Part shown: positions 47,056 to 57,602 of the stretch, in pieces
Layout of the letters: every line of letters starts with the position of its first letter
Position numbering within the stretch: the first letter of the stretch is position 1
Assembly: GCA_003184365.1 (NCBI GenBank)
Contig: NKYR01000019.1
Location: forward strand, 310,001 to 374,000
Source of the DNA: Evernia prunastri
Lineage: Eukaryota > Ascomycota > Lecanoromycetes > Lecanorales > Parmeliaceae
DNA: 64,000 nt
Direction: 5' to 3'
Notes under the pieces: model-generated
Told to the model about the DNA's origin: nothing
Databases searched by the model: none
What the model saw: only the letters and a program-made list of their open reading frames with translations
Translations under genes and position numbers: made by a program

Positions 47056-49188
47056 CTAGAAGTGATTGAAACTCTGCCCTCCTGCGTGGTGTTGAGGTGC
47101 AACGTAGTAGTTCTGATAGGGATGGATCGGCTGGCCAAAGTCTGCCCTGGCATACATGGGATTCGGTATACCACTTGGCATTGACTTTGATGGCGGTGCA
47201 GGCGGTAACGATGTCGTACCTGCCTGCTGCTGGAATCCGTAATTCAGTGGCTGCTGAAGATTGTCTTGATCATTCCAACCCCATTTTTTGATCAGCCCGT
47301 CAATCACAAAGTTGATGCCCCATCCGGTTTCTTTATGGATCTTGTTGACAATCGTAAGGACCTCTTCTTGCTCGGGCCGCGAGACGAGGCATTCACCGGC
47401 ATGATGAATTGATCGAAGTGCTACACTCGCAACACCCCTGCCAGCCGTTAGCAGGACGTCGAGGGGTAGGTCTCGATGGTGGGAACGGTACCTATCCTTG
47501 ACATGGGCTATGATGCCGCAAAGTGTCTGAGCATTCTGCATTTGCATTTCCTGCATATTCTCCACTTCCTGTTGGCTTATGGACGCCATGGGATTTGTTT
47601 GTGCCAGACATATGAGCGCTGTGTGGTAAAACATTCGAGCAATGACAGTGGCTCGTTTGATCAACCTACGCTGTCAGTCAATAGCCAAAGGCAACTCCAG
47701 TAGACCAGTACTCACCAGACTTCAGGAAACAATGACTTCGAGGTTTGCTGAAAGGGGTGTGAACGCCCCAGCGGTTGCATTGTGCGAGGGACACTATTGT
47801 CCCAAGCATCACACCCATCCTTCAGAATCTTCCACTCTTCATATCGATTCTGCATCCGCATATGGTCTTGGGGAGGATCCGAGGAGCGCGGTGTCATCAG
47901 CGCGCGGAAATTCGCTACCTTGCCCAATATCCACAATATTCGGTATGTCCAGATCTCTTCGCGTCCAGGCCCTGTAGGTCCAGAGAAATCCATGTCCAGA
48001 CCCCAGTCGTTCGGATTCCATGCTACCTGCCAATTGAAATGGAGACAGCTGAGCAACTCCATGCCAACATTTAGCCAAAAGCACGCGGCTCCGACCCCGA
48101 CTGAATTAGCATTCCAGCCGCACTCTTTGATCAGGGCACGAGCGCCAGCAATATGATTCATCCTTTGGAGAGGTTTCTCGCACATGATCTCGTAAACGTT
48201 CAAAATCACAGCCGTCGTTGCGCAGATCACAGTGTCTCGGTATGGGTTTTGCAGTTGCCGAAGCAACAATCGGGTTGCGGAATCGTAGTAATGGAGGGCT
48301 TTGTCTTCCTGATACGCTGGGTTCACCAGGACTAGATGCCGAGCGCCGCAAGCAAGGAAAGCATTCAACAACATCGGTTCGTTCAAAGAATCGAAGGGTA
48401 AAAGTCGGGAGAACTAGACGGTCAGTCAGTTTGGTTCCTTGGCGCGCCAGAGTTTATCCGCTTACATGCTTATAAGGATCCATGCTATCCATCCATATAC
48501 CAACCTCTTCGACGAAGACTTGCATGAAAAGAAGCTCCTCCGGATCAGTCAGAACTTCTCGCGTTTCGCTTGGCGGAGTCAACGTCTGCTTGCTATTGTT
48601 ATAGGAGGATACAGAGGTGGCACCAACTGTGTGACTAGAGAATGTTGAGTCCGAGTTGGTAGAGCCATGTCTTTGATGCTGGTCTCGACCCTGATCTTGC
48701 ATCGGCTGCATCGAGGCCGCATATGCCTCCACTCCGCCCGGTTGGATTTGCTGGGAAGGAAGTTGTTGATGGGCAAGCACAGGAGCTTGTATTATTGAAT
48801 CGGCAAAATCGAACGTCGACTCCTCCTTGGGTACCACGTCTCCTCCTTCAGCCTCTATCTCTATCGCGGCGTAGCGACTGAGACCCCCCCGGTATTCTGA
48901 AGCAATTTCTCGCGACTCGTCTTGAAATATTACGTCCCATTCTTCGGTTGGAGGAGTGATTGGCGGGTTCTTGATGGTGGTATCGATGAAATTCAAGCGG
49001 ACTCCTCGTTTGCATTCCCTGTTTGACTTCTTGCAATTTTGGCAATCAGGAGCGCCTTCATCGCATTTGAGATGTCGTTCCCTGCAGGTCAAACAGCCGG
49101 TCCGTACCCTCTTCGGCTTCGCCGCCGCGGCGGCGGCGGCAGCTGCAACGTCTGCCGGCACTGTTGATGGGACAGTCTTGCTGGCCAT
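47056..49188 (-). CDS. Zn2Cys6 transcription factor
   Basis: Fungal binuclear-cluster DNA-binding regulator; targets unknown. Three exons (48466-49188, 47716-48413, 47056-47665) give about 676 residues. A short N-terminus with a nine-alanine run precedes the cluster GCLTCRERHLKCDEGAPDC then QNCKKSNREC, which fits CX2CX6CX6CX2CX6C. The RGVRLNFIDTT block just after the cluster recalls ARCA-like regulators. The second exon is the helical fungal TF region (MLLNAFLACGARHLVLVNP, DTVICATTAVILNVYEIMC). The C-terminus is Gln/Pro-rich. Introns are 52 and 50 bp. About 2.4 kb of gene-free DNA lies upstream, so it may have a long or complex promoter. Confidence 0.9.
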
Positions 49189-49753
49189 TGGATCGTCCTG
49201 GGTGCTACGGCCTCAGGCCTGAGCAGCCCTGGCTGCGCAAGCCACAAGGGGCTCCCTTCAGTACGCTTTCAAATCTTGACGCGATATTTGGTTGGATTGT
49301 GATGGCGGATTCGTCTCGTAGCGCCTAAGGGTTGATGAAGATGTGTAGCAGCAAGCGGACTTTGTGTTCCAAAAGGATAGATATGGTCGAGGTATGGCAG
49401 AAGGGATGGAAGGGTGGAGAAAGGAGCGCCTTGGGAGGAAGGGAAGAGGGGAGGAAGTCAGGGTGGTGGTATAGGGCCGAGACGTTGCGGATGGGTTCTG
49501 ATATTTCTATTCGAGGCAATTGGAGTTGCAATGACTGCAATTACCAATTCCCTTGGCGTCTGGACCCAGGGTCTAAGTTGTAACGGGTGATATAAGGTAG
49601 GTAGGGTAGGTCTGGGAATGCCAACGGTTGGAGGTTTTATTTTGGTTTGGAGAATGGAGAATGGAGAATTATAATGGAGGGTAGGTAGGGATGATCGGGT
49701 CGTGAGTGGGTGATCAAGGTAGTACCTACTGCTGTAAGTAGAGAGAGAGATTT

Positions 49754-49807
49754 AAGGTAAGGTAAGGTAAGGTAAGTGTAAGGTAAGTGTAAGGTAGTAG
49801 TAGTAGT
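49754..49807 (+). repeat. AAGGT pentanucleotide microsatellite and TAG run
   Basis: Four to five AAGGT units, then AAGTGTAAGGT variants, then a TAG trinucleotide run. Confidence 0.85.
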
Positions 49808-50032
49808 GATGGATCATGGAAGTGACAGAGAGAGTGCAGTGGGGAAGGGGAGGTGTTACCGAAGATCGCCCAGGCCTTAAAGTTGGCCCGCGGACTCGTC
49901 CCGAACTTCCAATTCAATTGACAAGGCTCGCAAGATGGAAAAAAGAGCGATGAGGATCTGGGCCTGACAAGGGACATACTTTATCTGACAGGGGTCAGAT
50001 TCCACTGTTTAAGGGTACTCTAGTTCAACTGT

Positions 50033-50050
50033 TTTTTTTTTTTTTTTTTT
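50033..50050 (+). repeat. poly(T) tract, 18 bases
   Basis: Uninterrupted T run followed by an AATAATTAATTAATAAT segment; part of the AT-rich core of the 2.4-kb gene-free region. Confidence 0.95.
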
Positions 50051-51550
50051 AATAATTAATTAATAATGGCGCAGCGTTGGAAAATCAATCAAAAAATAAA
50101 AATCAATAGGTATGTAGGTATTAATAAGAATGCATGCGACGGACCATTTATCTCCTTCTTTTGCTTCTCTTCCTCTCTACTCTAAGGTAGTTCCTAGTTT
50201 CTCCTAGTTCCTACTTACTTCTACCGTACCTTCTCCTCGGTTTGACGAGTTGCCGAGTCTTTCGTTACTATTTGACCTTGATCATTGTTATTGATTTAGG
50301 TATTGATAGAGGCCAAATCATTGAAATCTGTACTGTACTGCACCTATTATCTATTATTGATTATTATTGTTGTGGCTTTCGCAACAATCGATTTCAGCGG
50401 ACACGAGGCAAAGCTTAATTGTTACAATCCAACCTACCCAGGGTACCCAGGGATCGCACACTCAACCCCCCCCCCAATACCGTCCCCCGTTTTCCCACTT
50501 CCCACCAATGATGATTATTTTACCAAAAATTCGAGTCAATTTTCACTTCATTTCATTGAAGAAAAAGAAAAGAGGGGGAAAAAAATGATGGAAAGATGGA
50601 AGATGGTTTCCTCTTGGACTCTCCTTTCTCCCCCTCGGTCCTTTACACACTGTGCAACATTAGGTAGGTACCTATTTTATGTATTGACTGTCAGTATCGA
50701 GGTCAACACAGGTCAAGCAAAAGACGTCAGTGGCGGTTCTAGACTTTGATTCGGCATTGAAGCGTGATCCTGATAATTAATTGGCAGGGCAGAATTACTC
50801 CTACGGTCCTACTCTGAATTAACCGATTAAAGACACTAAAACGACTGCTGCATCATCTCTCGGCTTTTCTTCGCTTCTACCGGTACACGGTACACAACTG
50901 ACTTCTGAATGTCGACACTTTTACCTGATTAGTATCAAACGTTGACGGTCTTTGCGCCCATCAAAACATGGAAAAGCCTCCGCCATTCGTCAAACCTCCA
51001 GTAATAGGTGAGGCAGTAGCATCTTGGCAATGCCGCTCCGAGGCATCTCACAATCATCCCATGGCGGAAATGGCAACCTCTTTGCCGAGGTCAAATGTCA
51101 AGTCCGTTTTTGTAGCACCACCACCGTACCCACCGTACGACCACTACCCAAAGCATGTACCATCTCACTCTCCAACTCTTCTCTGCTCTTTCCCTTTCCA
51201 CAATTGCTGCAAGTACCGTGCTCAAGCTCTTCTGCTCGAATCCTTTCCACCTGTTCTCGGGGGCCAAACCCTACAAAAACCGCTTTTTCTCGCTCCGCAA
51301 AAGACAAATCCTTTCTCCCCACGTACCTACCTTGGCCCGCCAATTGCCTGACTTCATGAATGCCGAACTGTACAATCTCCAAGCTGCAGCTCCTTCTGCC
51401 CTCTTTCATTCGTCAAGATAAAGAACTGTCCTTCCCTGCAGAGGTAGATTCATCACACCGCCGTGGCCTTCTTTCAATGATATATGAACCCTTGCTGCAC
51501 GAGCCACCTCATCCTTCTCGACTGATTTCCCCATCACTCACCCAGCCAAG

Positions 51551-53075
51551 ATGACTACGGAGTTGCTACCTCCCGCACAGCCAGCCTTCATTCTTCGAGG
51601 TCACTCGGCTCAGATTCACGCCCTACACTTCACACAGGGCAACACCAGACTCCTCACAGCCGATGCCGAGGGGTGGATCGTTTCATGGAATCTAGCTTTT
51701 AAGAGACCCGTAGCCGTATGGAAGGCCCATGATAACGCTATTCTGAGCGTAGGATCATGGAGCCCAGATCGGATCATCACGTGCGTACATGATCAATAAT
51801 TTGTATATTCTGCACCATCTAACCTCAAAGGCTGCAGTCATGGTAGAGATCACAAGCTACTTGTATGGCAACTCAGTCTCGCTGACGAGCCCGCCATGGA
51901 CAAAACGCTGCCCGTTGAAGCCTCTCTCACACCGAGGAAGCAGCCGTGGTTGTTGCATGCGCTCCCTGTGAACACATTGAACTTTTGTGCTTTCGCAATG
52001 TGTCGTGATGGAATGCCGCAAGTCTTGTCCTCTGTCAAGGCATTGCAAGACAAGGCCGTTCCATGCCCGATTCTAATTGCTGTACCAAACACTGTGGATT
52101 CTGGTGGTGTAAGCAGGCCATGCGTGACTGACATCGGTCCTCTGTGCTGATTTCATCTACAGATTGACATATACCAGCTCCCTTCCGAGCACCGTGCTGC
52201 CGGCATCAACGCAGATAGATTCATCACAACCGGTGGGTTCAACACACACCATGAACCTTCCATTGCTAACAGCACCAGGTATGGTCATGGCCCTAAACAT
52301 TCAAGCAGAGTCCACACGAATACAAGTGGCCGCTGGCTACGAAAGCGGCCACACGACGGTCTTCGTGCAGAACGACCCAGGCGCCCCATTTCAAAAGCTC
52401 TACTCCGCAAATCCACACACTCAACCAGGTCAGCCTGCCTCTAATTGTCCACCTTCTCTACCCCTTCCCCCACCAATCGCCAACAACCCCCTCGCCCTCC
52501 CCCTTTTCTCGCGCCTCCCCTACCAGAAAACCCTTCAACCCCCAAGTGAAACCCCATCTCTAACCCCCACCCCAGTCCTCTCCATAACCATCGCCCCGAC
52601 CAAAGACCACTACATCACCTCCGCCGCCGACGCGGTCCTGGCCAAACACCCTCTGCCCCTGGGCAAGAGCATCTGGAACACGGAGCTCAAGCCCCTCAAG
52701 GTGATCCAGACCAAGCACTCGGGCCAGCAGGGCCTCCAGTACCGCTCCGACGGCAAGATCTTCGCCACCGCCGGCTGGGACGCCCACGCGAGGGTCTACT
52801 CCGGCAAAACGATGAAGGAGCTCGCCGTGCTGAAATGGCACAAGGTGGGCTGCTACGCGACGGCCTTTGCGGCCGTCGATCTCGACCACGATCCGAATGA
52901 CGATAATGACGGCAATGGCAATGATGGTAATGTTGGTAATGACGGAGAGGCGACGAGTGGGCAGAGTTCAATCGTGGGCACTGTACAGCAGCGGAGAGAA
53001 CGGAAAGCGCAGAGCACGCACTGGCTCGTGACGGGCGCCAAGGACGGCAAGGTTTCGCTGTGGGATATCTACTGA
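51551..53075 (+). CDS. ASA1: ASTRA-associated protein 1 (Asa1), WD40 repeat protein
   Basis: WD40 propeller of the ASTRA/TTT complex that assists assembly of PIKK kinases. Five exons (51551-51780, 51838-52108, 52163-52232, 52279-52428, 52576-53075) give about 406 residues. It opens with LRGHSAQIHALHFTQGNTRL, a typical first blade, then DAEGWIVSWNLAFKRPV and GRDHKLLVWQLSL rebuilt across splice 1. The last exon has FATAGWDAHARVYSGKTMKE and closes with TGAKDGKVSLWDIY. A low-complexity Asp/Asn/Gly insert (starting DPNDDNDGNGN) lies before the last blade. The fourth intron (147 bp) is a multiple of three with no stop, so retention would add 49 Pro-rich residues. Its stop lies 40 bp from that of Dbp7. 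Confidence 0.88.
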
Positions 53076-53115
53076 AAAGCGAGCGAGCGAGCATTGCGGT
53101 AACTTACATTAATAA

Positions 53116-55578
53116 TCAGCCAATGTTGAACTCGCTCGCACCGGCCATATGCTCCTTCATCTTCGAGCGCATCTTCTTCGCCGCGTCCTGCCCATCGCTA
53201 GGAGGCAGGTCCAGATCTTCCTTCCCTGTCCTCTTTTCTCTGCCCGAACCATCACCGTCAGCACCACCACCTTTACTACCCTTGACAAACTTCCTCTTCT
53301 CCCCCTCATCCCGCTTCGTCGGCCTTCCTCCCCCGATGCTGTTCCCCCGAACCATGTTCCCCGGCCTCTCCCTCAACGCGAACGCCTTGGCCAAATGCCC
53401 CAAATGCAGCCCCTTGACGTCGAACATGCCCCTCTCCTTGGCCACGTGCGTCGCGTACGCCCGGACGTGGCTCACGTACGCCTTGCGCGCCATCTCGCCC
53501 GCCCGCTTGTCCTCGACGACCCAGCGCTCCAGCTCGAGCTGCCACTCCGTCGCTTCCTCGTCCCACTTCCCTCCGCCGGCGCCTTCGGACTCTCTCTTCG
53601 CGCCCGCGATCCCTTTTCCGAATCCCCGCCGCAGCACGTCTTCCGCGCCCTCTCCTCTGACCGTGCTCCCGCCGGCGCATTCCCTCAGCACGTCCACGTA
53701 GCCTTCCTCCGGCCCCGGCATCAGGAAGCAGCACGCCCTGCCCTCGTTGCCGGCCCTCGCCGTCCGCCCCACGCGGTGCAGGTGGTCGTCCGCGAAGAAG
53801 GGCGGGTCGTATTCGATCACCAGGTCGATGTTGGGCAGATCGAGGCCCCGGGACGCGACGTCGGTGCAGAGCAGGATGGAGGGGTCCGAGGACCGCGTGA
53901 ACGACTGCAGCGTGGCCGTCCGTAGCGGTTGGGCGAGGGAGCCGTGCAGCTCGTAGAGCGTTAGGCCCGGGTTGGAAGGCGAGGCCAGGCCGGACGCCGG
54001 CGCTACCGTGGGCATTTCTGGTTTTGTGCTTTTTTGATTTGTTTCTGGCATATTCGCCCGGGTCGGAGCATCTTGGGTCCCGGGTATTTTGCGGGTTTGA
54101 TGAATCTTGGTGTTTTGATCAGAGGACGTGGTTTCTTTTGGCGGCTGGGCCTCTCGTCGTGAGAAAGCTTGGAAGTGGAAATCCACGCTGTCGGCGCAAG
54201 ATAGGAAGACGATAGCCTTCATGACTGTGCCTTTCCGTGAAAACGTGCGCTTGAGTAGCGCAGCGAGCGTGACCAGGCGTTGTTTCGGAGGCACCACAAC
54301 GTATGACTGCTTCAGCTGCGCCGGCGCTAGGAAAGCCGCCTCCTTCTCCTCCTGCTTATTGCCTGAAACATCATGTGTGTCTACGGAGGTTCCGGGATCA
54401 GCTTTTATGTGCACGGCATCTTTGAGACTTATCTCCCCCAGTCTCTGCACTCCCATCTTCATCGTCGCGCTACACATGACCGTGGTCCTCTTTTCCGGCA
54501 GTCCTTCTACCCGCCTTCTCAACCTCCATTCCCCTCGTTTCTCGTCCTTGCGCTTCGCCAATGTTTGCACAATGCCTTTGATGTCCTCCTCGAATCCCAG
54601 TTCCATGAGACGATCCCCTTCGTCGAGCACCAGCCACCGTACGTTCCCCACGTCCAGGACCTCTGTGTTCTCTAAATGATCCACTAGCCTACCAGGAGTC
54701 GCGACAAGGATATTGAGACCTTTTCGTAATCGCGCCTTTTCGTGATTCTTTACAGCGCCACCTGTGACGGTACCAGCGACGAGCCAGGGCATGGGACGCA
54801 GCAGGCGGGTGAGGACGGCGGAAATCTGGTGCGTGAGTTCACGGGTCGGAGCGAGGATGAGAGCGAAGAGGCCGGATGTACGGTCAATCGTCTTCTTCTC
54901 GTTTGTCCCTTCCTTCTCCGCGGAACCAGTGCCTCCATTCGGGATCAGCGGCGGGGCACTGGAAAGAGCCAGAACCCGCTGTAAAATTGGGAGAAGATAA
55001 GCCAACGTCTTCCCAGACCCTGTTTCCGCTTGTATAAACGCGTCACTGTCTTCATGGAGTAATTGCGTTATGGTTGCTTTTTGAATTGCGGTTGGGGCCG
55101 TAAGATTGAGATTTTGAATCAGATGGGTGGAAAGGAATGAGGAGAGCCCGAGAGAGGTAAAAGAGGAGAGGTTGGCGTCAAGTGGGGCATTGGAAGGGAA
55201 CGGGGCAGGAGCATCCTCAGTCTGTGTTTCCTTCGCTGTTGATGATTTGGTGGAGGGGTTGTAGGTGAAGAGAGAGGAGACTACTTCATGCGGTTTCGAT
55301 TTGGCGTGACTGTTCCGAGATTGAGCGCTTGGCGCACCATTGACCTTTTGTCTCTTAGCAGGTCTTAAACTTTCTTCATCTGTACCGATCTCCCTCGTCT
55401 TCGTGGGGACGGCATTGCTTCCTGTGAGAGTCCCGTTCGTTTGATTTTTCTCCCTCCGGCGTTGTAAGCTTTTCTTTGCTTGCAGTCTGTCTCTCCAACG
55501 GCCACCTTTGAAAACGGGTTTTATCCCTAATGAGTCTTCTCCAACGGAGAAGTTCATCAACATACCATCATCAGCCAT
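53116..55578 (-). CDS. DBP7: DEAD-box RNA helicase Dbp7
   Basis: Nucleolar helicase for 60S ribosome assembly. Single exon, about 820 residues from the ATG at 55578 (MADDGMLMNFSVGED, the family start); an upstream in-frame ATG at 55632 adds 18 residues not typical of relatives. N-terminal FKGGRWRDRLQAKK is characteristic. Helicase motifs are AETGSGKTLAYLLPI (I), PTRELTHQI (Ia), VLDEGDRLMELGFEEDI (II, DEGD as usual for Dbp7), CSATM (III), TDVASRGLDLPNIDLVIEYD (V) and HRVGRTARAGNEG (VI). A variable Ser/Thr-rich insert lies between lobes. The C-terminal 280 codons are very GC-rich, the rest moderate. Confidence 0.95.
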   Translation of the reverse strand: MADDGMLMNFSVGEDSLGIKPVFKGGRWRDRLQAKKSLQRRREKNQTNGTLTGSNAVPTKTREIGTDEESLRPAKRQKVNGAPSAQSRNSHAKSKPHEVVSSLFTYNPSTKSSTAKETQTEDAPAPFPSNAPLDANLSSFTSLGLSSFLSTHLIQNLNLTAPTAIQKATITQLLHEDSDAFIQAETGSGKTLAYLLPILQRVLALSSAPPLIPNGGTGSAEKEGTNEKKTIDRTSGLFALILAPTRELTHQISAVLTRLLRPMPWLVAGTVTGGAVKNHEKARLRKGLNILVATPGRLVDHLENTEVLDVGNVRWLVLDEGDRLMELGFEEDIKGIVQTLAKRKDEKRGEWRLRRRVEGLPEKRTTVMCSATMKMGVQRLGEISLKDAVHIKADPGTSVDTHDVSGNKQEEKEAAFLAPAQLKQSYVVVPPKQRLVTLAALLKRTFSRKGTVMKAIVFLSCADSVDFHFQAFSRREAQPPKETTSSDQNTKIHQTRKIPGTQDAPTRANMPETNQKSTKPEMPTVAPASGLASPSNPGLTLYELHGSLAQPLRTATLQSFTRSSDPSILLCTDVASRGLDLPNIDLVIEYDPPFFADDHLHRVGRTARAGNEGRACCFLMPGPEEGYVDVLRECAGGSTVRGEGAEDVLRRGFGKGIAGAKRESEGAGGGKWDEEATEWQLELERWVVEDKRAGEMARKAYVSHVRAYATHVAKERGMFDVKGLHLGHLAKAFALRERPGNMVRGNSIGGGRPTKRDEGEKRKFVKGSKGGGADGDGSGREKRTGKEDLDLPPSDGQDAAKKMRSKMKEHMAGASEFNIG

Positions 55579-55785
55579 GTCGTTGGTGGGAGCTTGACCA
55601 CCTCGTGCAAGTGAGCTTTCCCCCACAATCAAAAGTTTCGAAGATCTGGAAAGTTTTCCCGATTATTAAGCGCTAGCGTGATAAGTGCCAAGATTTCAAC
55701 GGATCCCGGGCTTATGCAAGTGCCGCTGTCAGCTCCCTCTTTCCTTTAGCCAGCAGTATTCGATTCCACGTCTCACTACCATCTT

Positions 55786-56448
55786 ATGCTCCGTATTGCT
55801 CCTGATAAAAGCTTTCTCTTAGGCAAACATCTCCTTCCATTCTCGCGTCTCACTTCTTTACAGCGGCCTCACAGACGTACAAGCATGGCAGAAGCATTGC
55901 AACCTCTCAGTCGCGAAGATAGAGATACTTATGCCAGGATGGGAACTACTATGGAACTCTTTCACAACAGCTTCAGAAATACCTGGAAGATTCTCTACGG
56001 AGCTTGTTCGAGCGGAAAGCGTCCAGCGAATATGAGTATAAGACAGTTCCTGAACACCGGTTCTGAGTTCGCTCATCATCTCACTATGCATCATACCATC
56101 GGTAATCCTACATTTCTAGTGTTCGCCATCTGGTGTCGCTTGCTAACAATTATTCTAGAGGAGCAACACATTTTCCCCGTACTTGCGCAGAGGATGCCGG
56201 CATTCAAGAAAGAATTGGAACTCCTCACTCAGCATAAGCAGATACATAATGGCCTAGAGAAATTCGAGGCATATATCGACGATTGCAAAGCCGGAAAACG
56301 TGACATGCGGATGGATGAGCTCAAAGAGATCATGGATTCATTCGGCACGGTTCTCTGGGCCCATCTGCAAGATGAGGTTGATCAGCTCTCCGTTGATAAC
56401 ATGAGGAAGTATTGGACCTTGGACGAAGTAAGAAGGCTCCCAATGTGA
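55786..56448 (+). CDS. hemerythrin-like (HHE) domain protein
   Basis: Small four-helix protein of the hemerythrin-like class, probably binding a metal pair. Function unknown. Two exons, 55786-56101 and 56159-56448, give 201 residues from the first ATG or 168 from the ATG at 55885 (MAEALQPLSREDRDTY). The likely metal ligands are in FHNSFRNTW, FAHHLTMHHTIEEQHIFPVL (built across the splice), HKQIHNGLEKF and WAHLQDEVDQL. The 57-bp intron is standard. The N-terminal extension from the first ATG is Arg/Leu/Ser-rich with a single acidic residue and could be a mitochondrial presequence. It is divergent from Dbp7, 207 bp between ATGs. Confidence 0.83.
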   Translation: MLRIAPDKSFLLGKHLLPFSRLTSLQRPHRRTSMAEALQPLSREDRDTYARMGTTMELFHNSFRNTWKILYGACSSGKRPANMSIRQFLNTGSEFAHHLTMHHTIGNPTFLVFAIWCRLLTIILEEQHIFPVLAQRMPAFKKELELLTQHKQIHNGLEKFEAYIDDCKAGKRDMRMDELKEIMDSFGTVLWAHLQDEVDQLSVDNMRKYWTLDEVRRLPM

Positions 56449-57602
56449 TGAAGCTACTCCACTCTGCTATACCACCCACGCCCTCGCCTAAGATATTCAG
56501 GTGATACGATAGGTGTCAAGCCTGATGCGTTAGCAATCAAAGGATGATTCCAATTCGTGCTGCCAGTATGCCAAAGACAGCACGAAATAATAGAAATGTA
56601 GCGAGCTCGAGGGCTATTGCATCCCTCGCAGGTACGGACACACTTGGCTCACCATGCTGTAGCAATACGCTGGAGGTATCAAGAGCATTACCATACATTA
56701 TGAGTGCTGTGGAGATGAAGTACTGGAGGAAACATGGAAGCTCGTGAAGGAATATCACATAGGGCGATTTGGTCGCGTGACACATGTTTCGAAGCAATCG
56801 ATCAGACTAGCCAGTCACTGCTTTGGTGTTTGCATACTTCGTTGCAAAACCAGAAGGTGAGAGAAGGCGGTCCGATCAGGGTTTTCCTACACTGTCAACA
56901 TTGGCTTCCCTACACAATGGTGGAAGGTTTTGATGCACCGCAATCTGTGATTTCCATGTCACGGAACTGCCCTGCAGCCATATTCGCTTTTGAGAACGTT
57001 CAGCATTCTCTGTCAACTGTCGTCGCCTTTTCGTTTCGCTTTTGCTTCCGCAACACGACTTTCCAAAAGACTGAACCTGCGGGAGAAGAGATTCGCTACG
57101 TTAGACACCTCTAATTAGGACCAAGGCTGCACCCATCAGAGAGCTGAAGGGGAAAGTCGAACAATTCGAAGAGCATAAGTCACACAATACCGAGCTTTAA
57201 ATGAGTATCGGGCGAAGTAGGCTTCAGAGCCCGATACTACGATACTACGACTAATGAATTTCAACCGCTGAAGAATGTAGCACAATGATAGACCAGCAAA
57301 ACACTTAGCCAACAATTCCAACCTGGAATCTGAAATTGAGATCTTTTAACACATCCGAGGTTGATCCGTCATTTAGACGGAAAGGAAGCCGAAAGCTAAG
57401 CAGATTGTTGAATGCCAATAATCATGTGCATGGATCCAAAAGTATCGAGAAGGACGAGAGCTTGAATTAGTCAGGGAGAGCTCGAATCATTGAGCCGAGA
57501 TGGGCGTCACTCAATGGGATCTGGGTTGGCTCAGATGACCTCTTGCAGGACGTTATTCGTGCCATGAATGGCGAATAACGCGTGGAGGTCGAGGGAGATA
57601 GA
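56449..57602. other. gene-free region
   Basis: About 1.15 kb downstream of the hemerythrin-like gene. No supported frame. A hairpin-forming inverted repeat lies at 57551-57580. Confidence 0.45.
57551..57580. repeat. short inverted repeat (hairpin)
   Basis: CGTTATTCG at 57551-57559 and CGAATAACG at 57572-57580 are exact reverse complements. The inner CCAT/ATGG pair extends the stem with a small bulge. Confidence 0.7.

Larger units (their letters stand above)
49189..51550. other. gene-free region, 2.4 kb, divergent promoter
   Basis: Lies between the divergent Zn2Cys6 and Asa1 genes. Holds simple repeats (49754-49807, 50033-50050), many GTAGGTAGG-like tracts around 49590-49750, and an AT-rich stretch near 50050-50130. 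Frames of up to 148 codons exist but read as low-complexity chance sequence. Confidence 0.5.

Noticed and set aside
50303..50749. 148-codon frame in the 2.4-kb gene-free region
   Set aside because: Translation is low complexity with no motif, crossing AT-rich and poly-C tracts; no splice or homology support.
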